This document shows, piece by piece, positions 56,478 through 64,000 of a stretch of DNA of 64,000 nucleotides. This stretch comes from Roseicella sp. DB1501 (GTDB taxonomy: Bacteria > Pseudomonadota > Alphaproteobacteria > Acetobacterales > Acetobacteraceae): assembly GCF_013112485.1 (NCBI RefSeq), contig NZ_JABFHG010000005.1, forward strand, positions 248,001 through 312,000, given 5' to 3'. The stretch's first letter is position 1. Every line of letters begins with the position of its first letter. Made by a program: the position numbers and the translations under genes. Under the pieces are notes generated by a model. That model saw nothing but the letters and a program-made list of their open reading frames with translations, ran no database searches and had not been told where the DNA came from.

Positions 56478-57248
56478 CTAGGCGCCCCGCTTGTCGTTCC
56501 CTTGGGAGAGGATCTCGCCGGCGGGAATCGCCCGGCGCCGGCCCCCGATGTCGAGCAGCAGGCTGCCATCCTCCGCGAGGCCCGCGAAGCCCCCCTTCTC
56601 CGGCAGGCCGCGCACCGCGATCGCCTCGCCCGGGTCAGGCCCGAAGCGGGACCAGGCTGTCCGCACCGGTGCGAAGCCCGCCTGCCGCTGCACCCCTACC
56701 CAATGGCCGAGCCGCGCCAGCAACCGGGCCGCGAAGCGCTCGGGCCTCTCGGCGCCGCCGAGCGTCGCGGTTGGCCGGTCGGGCAGCGCCGGAGCATGCA
56801 GCAGGTTGACGCCGAAGCCGAGCCCCAGCCAGGCGATGCCGCCCGTCGCGCTCAGCACGCTCTCGACCAGGATGCCGGCGGCCTTGCCGCCGCCGACCAG
56901 CAGGTCGTTCGGCCATTTCAGCCGCACCGCGCCCGGATCGGCGACCAGAGCGGAGGCCGCCTCGGCGAGCGCGACAGCCGCCAGCAGGCTCCATTGCGGC
57001 GCCTCCCGCGCCGGTCCGGCCGGACGAAGCAGCACCGAGAGATAGAGATTGCCCGGCGGCGAGGTCCAGCCGCGCCCGGCCCGGCCGCGCCCCGCCAACT
57101 GCTCATCGGCCAGGATCGCCAGGCCCTCGGCCTCGCCGGCCTCGGCCCGGGCATTGAGCAGATCGGCCGTGCTGGGCAGCGCGGCGTAACGCTCGAGCCG
57201 CCATGCGACAGGCGGAGCCGGCCCCCGCCCCTCGCCCGGTCCGCTCAC
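56478..57248 (-). CDS. birA: biotin--[acetyl-CoA-carboxylase] ligase
   Basis: 256 residues, the short form without an N-terminal DNA-binding domain, so it cannot act as the biotin repressor. It makes biotinyl-AMP and attaches biotin to AccB. ERYAALPSTADLLNAR, the biotinyl-AMP loop QLAGRGRAGRGWTSPPGN, LKWPNDLLVGGGKAAGILVE and a C-terminal SH3-like domain are visible. The GTG start overlaps the nuoN stop (GTGA), linking it to the complex I operon as in other alphaproteobacteria. Confidence 0.94.
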   Translation of the reverse strand: MSGPGEGRGPAPPVAWRLERYAALPSTADLLNARAEAGEAEGLAILADEQLAGRGRAGRGWTSPPGNLYLSVLLRPAGPAREAPQWSLLAAVALAEAASALVADPGAVRLKWPNDLLVGGGKAAGILVESVLSATGGIAWLGLGFGVNLLHAPALPDRPTATLGGAERPERFAARLLARLGHWVGVQRQAGFAPVRTAWSRFGPDPGEAIAVRGLPEKGGFAGLAEDGSLLLDIGGRRRAIPAGEILSQGNDKRGA

Positions 57249-58666
57249 CCCAGCAGGGCCGCGGCCGCCGCCTGCGCCGCCGCCAGCATCGGCGCCGGCC
57301 AGAGGGCGAAGAGGACGGTGAAGAGGCCCGTCCCCGCCATCACCAGGGTGAGGCTCGACGGCGCCCGGTCAAGCGACCCGGCCGGCGCGTCGAAATACAT
57401 CACCTTGACGATGCGCAGGTAGTAGTAGGCCGAGACCACGCTGGTCAGCACGCCGACGACGGCGAGCGTCCAGTAGCCCGCCTGCACGGCGGCGAGGAAG
57501 ACGTAGAGCTTGCCGAAGAAGCCGGCGAGCGGCGGGATGCCGGCCATGGAGAACATGAACACCGCCATCCACATGGCGGTCACCGGATCGGTGCGGCCGA
57601 GGCCGGCGAGGTCGTCGACGCCCTCCACCGCCCGGCCCTGGCGCCGCATGGAGACGAGCACCGCGAAGGTGCCGAGATTCATGAAGACGTAGATCGCCAT
57701 GTAGACCAGCAGGCCGCGCAGCCCGATATCGGTGCCGACGGCGAGGCCCATCAGCGCGTAGCCGACATGGCCGATGGAAGAATAGGCCATCAGCCGCTTC
57801 AGGTTGCGCTGACCGATCGCGGCAAAGCCGCCGAGGATCATCGAGCCGAGCGAGATCAGGGTGATGACCTGCGACCACTGCCCGACGAGGTCGCCGAAGG
57901 GGCCGAGCAGCACGCGGGCGAGCAGCGCGATGGCCGCGACCTTCGGCGCCGAGGCGAAGAAGGCGGTCACCGGCGTCGGCGCGCCCTCGTACACGTCGGG
58001 CGTCCACATGTGGAAGGGCACGGCCGAGACCTTGAAGGCGAGGCCGGTGATGACGAAGACCACGCCGACCACGACGCCGGGCGAGACGCCCTCCAGCGCC
58101 GAGAAGGCCTCGCCCAGCCGGTCGAAATTCGTCGTTCCGGCGAAGCCGTAGACCAGCGTGGTGCCGTAGAGCAGCAGGCCGGAAGCGAGGGCGCCGAGGA
58201 CGAAATACTTCAGTCCGGCTTCAGCCGAGCGGCCGCTGTCGCGGTTGAAGGCGGCGATGACGTAGAGCGGCAGGGAGAGCAGCTCCAGCCCGATATAGAG
58301 CGAGAGCAGGTCGTTGGCCGAGATCATGACCATCATGCCGAGCGTGGCGAAGAGCATGAGGATCGGGAATTCGAAGCGCGCCAACCCTTCCTTCTCGTTG
58401 TAGTCGAGCGAGAGCAGGATGCCGACGGCCGCGGCGGCGAGCGCCAGGAACTTCATGTAGCCGGAGAAGGCGTCCGAGACGTAGTGCCCGGAGAGCGCGG
58501 TCCCGTCACCCTGGCCGAGCACCAGCACCGCCGTCAGCAGCAGCGCGCCGACGCAGGCCATGGAGACCGGGAAGAAGGTGTCACGCTTCGGGATGACGCC
58601 CGCGGCGAGGATGACGAGGCCGGAGACGGCCAGCACCAGTTCCGGCAGGGCGAGGGTCCAGATCAT
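57245..58666 (-). CDS. nuoN: NADH-quinone oxidoreductase subunit N
   Basis: 473 residues and about 14 helices; one of three antiporter-like proton-pumping subunits of complex I. LLSLYIGLELLSLPLYVIAA has the key Glu of helix 5, PFHMWTPDVYEGAPTPVTAF is the broken helix 7 region, and FASAPKVAAIALLARVL carries the central Lys. Start at MIWTLALPEL (58666), four bases after nuoM, preferred over an upstream frame extension. Confidence 0.95.
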   Translation of the reverse strand: MIWTLALPELVLAVSGLVILAAGVIPKRDTFFPVSMACVGALLLTAVLVLGQGDGTALSGHYVSDAFSGYMKFLALAAAAVGILLSLDYNEKEGLARFEFPILMLFATLGMMVMISANDLLSLYIGLELLSLPLYVIAAFNRDSGRSAEAGLKYFVLGALASGLLLYGTTLVYGFAGTTNFDRLGEAFSALEGVSPGVVVGVVFVITGLAFKVSAVPFHMWTPDVYEGAPTPVTAFFASAPKVAAIALLARVLLGPFGDLVGQWSQVITLISLGSMILGGFAAIGQRNLKRLMAYSSIGHVGYALMGLAVGTDIGLRGLLVYMAIYVFMNLGTFAVLVSMRRQGRAVEGVDDLAGLGRTDPVTAMWMAVFMFSMAGIPPLAGFFGKLYVFLAAVQAGYWTLAVVGVLTSVVSAYYYLRIVKVMYFDAPAGSLDRAPSSLTLVMAGTGLFTVLFALWPAPMLAAAQAAAAALLG

Positions 58667-58670
58667 CGGC

Positions 58671-60182
58671 TTACATCCCGGCGAGGCGGGCGGCGCCGAG
58701 CGCCGCCTCATGGCGCTGCAGCAGGGCGGCGACCGAGACCTCGAAGAAGGACAGGAAGGACTGCGGATAGACGCCCATCCAGAGCGTCAGCAGGATGAGC
58801 GGCGCGAAGACCGTGTATTCACGCGGGCTGAGATCGAGCAGCGCGCGGAGGTCCTCGCGGGTGATCCGCCCGAAGCTGACGCGGCGATAGAGGTAGAGCA
58901 TGTAGCCCGCGCCCAGCACCATGCCGAGCGCCGCGCCGAAGGCGACCCAGGGATTGACCGCCCAGGCGCCGATGATGACCAGGAACTCGCCGACGAAATT
59001 CGCCAGGCCCGGCAAGCCGATCGAGGCCATGGTGAAGAGCATGAACACCATGGCGTAGGACGGCATGATCTGCGCGACGCCGCCGTAGCGCAGGATCTCG
59101 CGGCTATGGACGCGGTCGTAGAGCACGCCGACGCAGAGGAAGAGCGCGCCGGAAACCACGCCATGCGCCAGCATGGTGAAGAGCGCGCCGGAAAGGCCCT
59201 GCTGGTTGAAGGTGAAGATGCCGATCGTGACGATGCCCATATGGGCCACCGAGGAATAGGCGATCAGCTTCTTCATGTCCTCCTGCGCCAGCGCGACAAG
59301 CGAGGTGTAGACCACGGCGACGACCGAGAGGACGAAGATCAGCGGCGCGAACTCGGCCGAGGCCTCGGGCAGCAGCGGCAGGCTGAAGCGCAGGAAGCCA
59401 TAGGCCCCCATCTTCAGCAGCACGCCGGCCAGGATCACCGAGCCCGCGGTCGGCGCCTCGACATGCGCGTCCGGCAGCCAGGTATGCACCGGCCACATCG
59501 GCACCTTCACCGCGAAGGAGGCGAGGAAGGCGAAGAAGATCCAGGTCTGCGCCGCGCGCGGCACCGCCTGCTCGAACAGCTCCGGGATGTCGGTCGTGCC
59601 GGCATTGTACCAGAGATACAGGATCGCCAGCAGCATCAGCACGCTGCCGAGCAGGGTGTAGAGGAAGAACTTGAAGGCGGCATAGACCCGCCGCGGCCCG
59701 CCCCAGACCCCGATGATGAGGAACATCGGGATCAGCACCGCCTCGAAGAAGACGTAGAAGATGATGAAGTCGAGGGCGCAGAACATGCCCACCATCATCG
59801 TCTCGAGGATCAGGAAGGAGATCATGTACTCGCGGACGCGGGTCTCGATCGCCTCCCAAGAGGCGAGGATGCAGAGCGGCGTCAGCGCGGTCGAGAGCAG
59901 GACGAAGAGCACCGAGATGCCGTCCACGCCCATATGGTAGCCGACGCCAAACTCGGGCAGCCAAGCGAGCCGCTCCTCAAACTGGAAGGCGGCGGTGCTG
60001 GGGTCGAACCGGACCCAGAGGATCAGGCTGAGCAGCAGGACGATGAGACTGGTCCAGAGCGCGATCCAGCGCGCGTTCCGGGCGATGACCGCATCCTCAC
60101 CCCGCACGGACATGATGATGCCCGCGCCCACCAGCGGCAGGAAGGTGATGAGCGAGAGCAGCGGGAAGCCGACGGCGTTCAT
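58671..60182 (-). CDS. nuoM: NADH-quinone oxidoreductase subunit M
   Basis: 503 residues, starting [37 protein letters not shown] holds the essential Glu in helix 5, [20 protein letters not shown] and [16 protein letters not shown] the conserved helix 7-8 region with its Lys. [20 protein letters not shown] is also typical. It pumps protons in the inner membrane. It begins two bases after the nuoL stop. Confidence 0.96.
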   Translation of the reverse strand: MNAVGFPLLSLITFLPLVGAGIIMSVRGEDAVIARNARWIALWTSLIVLLLSLILWVRFDPSTAAFQFEERLAWLPEFGVGYHMGVDGISVLFVLLSTALTPLCILASWEAIETRVREYMISFLILETMMVGMFCALDFIIFYVFFEAVLIPMFLIIGVWGGPRRVYAAFKFFLYTLLGSVLMLLAILYLWYNAGTTDIPELFEQAVPRAAQTWIFFAFLASFAVKVPMWPVHTWLPDAHVEAPTAGSVILAGVLLKMGAYGFLRFSLPLLPEASAEFAPLIFVLSVVAVVYTSLVALAQEDMKKLIAYSSVAHMGIVTIGIFTFNQQGLSGALFTMLAHGVVSGALFLCVGVLYDRVHSREILRYGGVAQIMPSYAMVFMLFTMASIGLPGLANFVGEFLVIIGAWAVNPWVAFGAALGMVLGAGYMLYLYRRVSFGRITREDLRALLDLSPREYTVFAPLILLTLWMGVYPQSFLSFFEVSVAALLQRHEAALGAARLAGM

Positions 60183-60184
60183 TC

Positions 60185-62173
<1,989 letters not shown>

Positions 62174-62177
62174 GGGC

Positions 62178-62486
62178 TCAGCCCCTCAGGGTCGAGATAT
62201 CCTCGACCTCGATGCTGCCGCGGTTGCGGAAGTAGATGACGACGATGGCGAGGCCGATCGCGGCCTCCGCGGCGGCAACGGTGAGGACGAACATGGCGAA
62301 GACCTGCCCGGCGAGGTCGTCGAGCCAAGCGGAGAACGCCACGAAGTTCAGGTTCACCGAGAGCAGGATGAGCTCGATGCTCATCAGGATGACGATGACG
62401 TTCTTCCGGTTCACGAAGATGCCGAAGATGCCGAGCACGAGCAGGATCGCACCGACCGTCAGGTAGTGGGCGAGGCCGATCTCCAT
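62178..62486 (-). CDS. nuoK: NADH-quinone oxidoreductase subunit K
   Basis: 102 residues and three helices. The two conserved membrane Glu residues are in [20 protein letters not shown] and [18 protein letters not shown]. The ATG at 62486 (MEIGLAHYL) gives the normal length; an upstream extension is unlikely. It starts one base after the nuoJ stop region. Confidence 0.95.
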   Translation of the reverse strand: MEIGLAHYLTVGAILLVLGIFGIFVNRKNVIVILMSIELILLSVNLNFVAFSAWLDDLAGQVFAMFVLTVAAAEAAIGLAIVVIYFRNRGSIEVEDISTLRG

Positions 62487-62487
62487 C

Positions 62488-63183
62488 TCAGTGATGCCCC
62501 CCATGGCCATGATGGCCGGCGTCATGCGCGACCTTCGGCGCCTCCGCCTCGGGCTCCGGCGGCCGGCGGATGCCGAGCTCCTTCACCCCGGCGCCGACCG
62601 GCACCTTCTCGAGGCTGATCGTGCCGGTGCGGGCGACCTGGGCGCCGATGTTCTGGCGCCGCGTGCCCGGCCGATCGCGGTGGGTGAGGACGATGGCGCC
62701 GATCATGGCGACGAGCAGGACGAGGCCCGCCGCCTGGAAGAGATAGACATAGTCCGTATAGATGATCCGGCCGATCGCCTCGGCATTGGTCAGGCCGCCG
62801 CCCGGATTGGGCGAGAGGCGCAGATCGTCGGCCTGGTCGGCGAAGGACCAGGCGCCGAGCACCAGTACCAGTTCGAGGAAGAGGATGCCGCCGACCACCG
62901 CCCCGATCGGCGCGTAGCGCTGGAAGCCCTCCCGCAGCCGCGCGAAGTCGATGTCGAGCATCATCACGACGAAGAGGAAGAGCACCGCGACGGCGCCGAC
63001 ATAGACGATGACCAGGATCATCGCCAGGAATTCGGCGCCGGCGATGAGGAACAGCGCCGCCGCGTTGAAGAAGGCGAGGATGAGGAACAGGACGCTGTGG
63101 ACGGGGTTGCGCGCCGTCACCACCATCACGGCGGAGGCGATCAGGATGGCGGCGAAGAGATAGAAGGCGAGCGCGGTGATCAT
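62488..63183 (-). CDS. nuoJ: NADH-quinone oxidoreductase subunit J
   Basis: 231 residues from [20 protein letters not shown]. Five helices with [20 protein letters not shown] and [20 protein letters not shown], the pi-bulge helix 3 important for quinone-to-pump coupling. The C-terminal tail (after [20 protein letters not shown]) is polar and ends in a His-rich [12 protein letters not shown], somewhat longer than in E. coli. Confidence 0.94.
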   Translation of the reverse strand: MITALAFYLFAAILIASAVMVVTARNPVHSVLFLILAFFNAAALFLIAGAEFLAMILVIVYVGAVAVLFLFVVMMLDIDFARLREGFQRYAPIGAVVGGILFLELVLVLGAWSFADQADDLRLSPNPGGGLTNAEAIGRIIYTDYVYLFQAAGLVLLVAMIGAIVLTHRDRPGTRRQNIGAQVARTGTISLEKVPVGAGVKELGIRRPPEPEAEAPKVAHDAGHHGHGGHH

Positions 63184-63230
63184 CGCGTCCCTCCAGGCCG
63201 TTGCAGCGTCATGGCATCGTCCGGTCCGTG

Positions 63231-63279
63231 GCGCCGCCTGCGGCGCGTGAATCAGAAGGCGGGCCGCTTGCGGCGGCCC
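63231..63279 (-). promoter_or_regulatory. two hairpins between nuoI and nuoJ
   Basis: GCGCCGC (63231-63237) with GCGGCGC (63240-63246), a 2-nt loop, and GGGCCGC (63261-63267) with GCGGCCC (63273-63279), a 5-nt loop. They occupy the 104-base nuoI-nuoJ gap, the only sizeable gap in this operon. They may protect or separate message segments. Confidence 0.4.
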
Positions 63280-63287
63280 GGGGAAAT

Positions 63288-63776
63288 TCAGCGGTAGGGA
63301 GCATCCAGCTCGAGGCGCTTGGCGATCTCCGCCTCCCAGCGGTCGCCGTTCGAGAGCAGCTTCTCCTTGTCGTAGAGCAGCTCCTCGCGCGTCTCGGTGG
63401 TGAACTCCAGATTCGGCCCCTCGACGATGGCGTCGACCGGGCAGGCCTCCTCGCACATCCCGCAATAGATGCACTTCACCATGTCGATGTCGTAGCGCGT
63501 CGTCCGCCGGCTGCCATCGGCCCGCGGCTCGGCCTCGATGGTGATGGCCTGGGCCGGGCAGACCGCCTCGCAGAGCTTGCAGGCGATGCAGCGTTCCTCG
63601 CCGTTCGGGTAGCGGCGCAGCGCGTGCTCACCCTTGAAGCGGGGCGAGATCGGGCCCTTCTCATAAGGGTAGTTGAGGGTGACCTTCGGCTTGAAGAAAT
63701 ACTTCAGCGTCAGGGCCATGCCGGCGACGAGCTCGGACAGCAGCAAGCTCCGGGCGGCGCGATCGAGGGTAGCCAT
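63288..63776 (-). CDS. nuoI: NADH-quinone oxidoreductase subunit I
   Basis: 162 residues. Two 4Fe-4S clusters (N6a and N6b) are bound by [19 protein letters not shown] and [40 protein letters not shown] is the amphipathic N-terminal part that lies on the membrane. It passes electrons toward quinone between the peripheral arm and NuoB. It follows nuoH by 12 bases. Confidence 0.97.
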   Translation of the reverse strand: MATLDRAARSLLLSELVAGMALTLKYFFKPKVTLNYPYEKGPISPRFKGEHALRRYPNGEERCIACKLCEAVCPAQAITIEAEPRADGSRRTTRYDIDMVKCIYCGMCEEACPVDAIVEGPNLEFTTETREELLYDKEKLLSNGDRWEAEIAKRLELDAPYR

Positions 63777-63788
63777 CGTCGTCGATCC

Positions 63789-64000
63789 TTATGCCGGCAG
63801 CCAGCCGGTGAGCTTGAGCACCGCCGCCGTCAGCACCAGCCAGACCAGGCTGAAGGGCAGGAACACCTTCCAGCCCAGCCGCATGAGCTGGTCGTAGCGG
63901 TAGCGGGGGAAGGTCGCGCGGACCCAGATGAAGGTGAAGAGGCAGAGGCAGATCTTCAGGGCGAACCAGACCGGCCCCGGAATCCAGATGAAGGGCTCCA
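63789..64000 (-). CDS. nuoH: NADH-quinone oxidoreductase subunit H, C-terminal end (partial)
   Basis: The minus strand read back from the TAA at 63791-63789 gives a chain ending [15 protein letters not shown], preceded by [11 protein letters not shown] and a region with [17 protein letters not shown], the conserved cytoplasmic loop and last helix of NuoH. About 70 codons are present; the rest is beyond the window. NuoH forms much of the quinone chamber. Confidence 0.93.
   Translation of the reverse strand, partial: EPFIWIPGPVWFALKICLCLFTFIWVRATFPRYRYDQLMRLGWKVFLPFSLVWLVLTAAVLKLTGWLPA

Overview
The window is about 64 kb of dense, very GC-rich (about 70 % by eye, not counted) bacterial chromosome with almost no mobile-element signal. 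Three essential gene clusters have alphaproteobacterial order: rpsB-tsf-pyrH-frr-uppS-cdsA-dxr-rseP-bamA-skp-lpxD-fabZ-lpxA-lpxI, nuoHIJKLMN-birA-coaX-rnj, and proS-lolC-lolE-lolD. Together with the short alphaproteobacterial-type ProRS, frequent GTG/TTG starts and three orphan Bug-type receptors of tripartite tricarboxylate transporters (TTT), this suggests a member of the Acetobacteraceae (Roseomonas-like). The family placement is inference from style and gene order, not from a search.

Layout. 0-3 kb: end of an alpha/beta hydrolase, a GNAT acetyltransferase, a P1/S58 peptidase and an M20 amidohydrolase. 3-9 kb: tamA-tamB for outer-membrane assembly. 9-13.5 kb: a DUF2252 protein, then a marR-emrA-emrB drug-efflux operon. 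13.6-25.8 kb: accessory metabolism and transport, with a nitronate monooxygenase, a crotonase, three TTT receptors, an RND pump pair, a flavin amine oxidase and an isocitrate/isopropylmalate-type dehydrogenase. 25.9-43.2 kb, all on the minus strand: ycjF-ycjX-gloA, then the lipid A, outer-membrane and translation cluster up to rpsB. 43.6-47 kb: dnaE. 47-48.4 kb: an EamA transporter and a small membrane protein. 48.4-53 kb: lolD-lolE-lolC-proS. 53-64 kb: DUF1467, rnj, coaX, birA and nuoN to the C-terminal end of nuoH.

How the genes work together. The 26-43 kb cluster joins ribosome function (uS2, EF-Ts, RRF), pyrimidine supply (PyrH), isoprenoid and undecaprenyl synthesis (Dxr, UppS), phospholipid synthesis (CdsA), beta-barrel assembly (BamA, Skp), stress proteolysis (RseP) and lipid A synthesis (LpxD, FabZ, LpxA, LpxI). 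TamAB and LolCDE elsewhere in the window make it rich in envelope biogenesis. The nuo genes encode the membrane arm of complex I plus NuoI.

The least explained content is non-coding. Two unrelated families of hairpin-forming intergenic repeats sit at gene 3' ends. One family has four full copies with nearly constant geometry: a 25-nt hairpin, a 37-39-nt linker and a 31-nt hairpin. The other has three copies (TAGAGC...hairpin), two of which supply the stop codon of the neighbouring gene. A terminator-tipped RNA with a CCTCCC anti-Shine-Dalgarno-like motif between proS and the DUF1467 gene is a candidate small RNA. I saw no tRNA, rRNA, CRISPR array, transposase or prophage gene.
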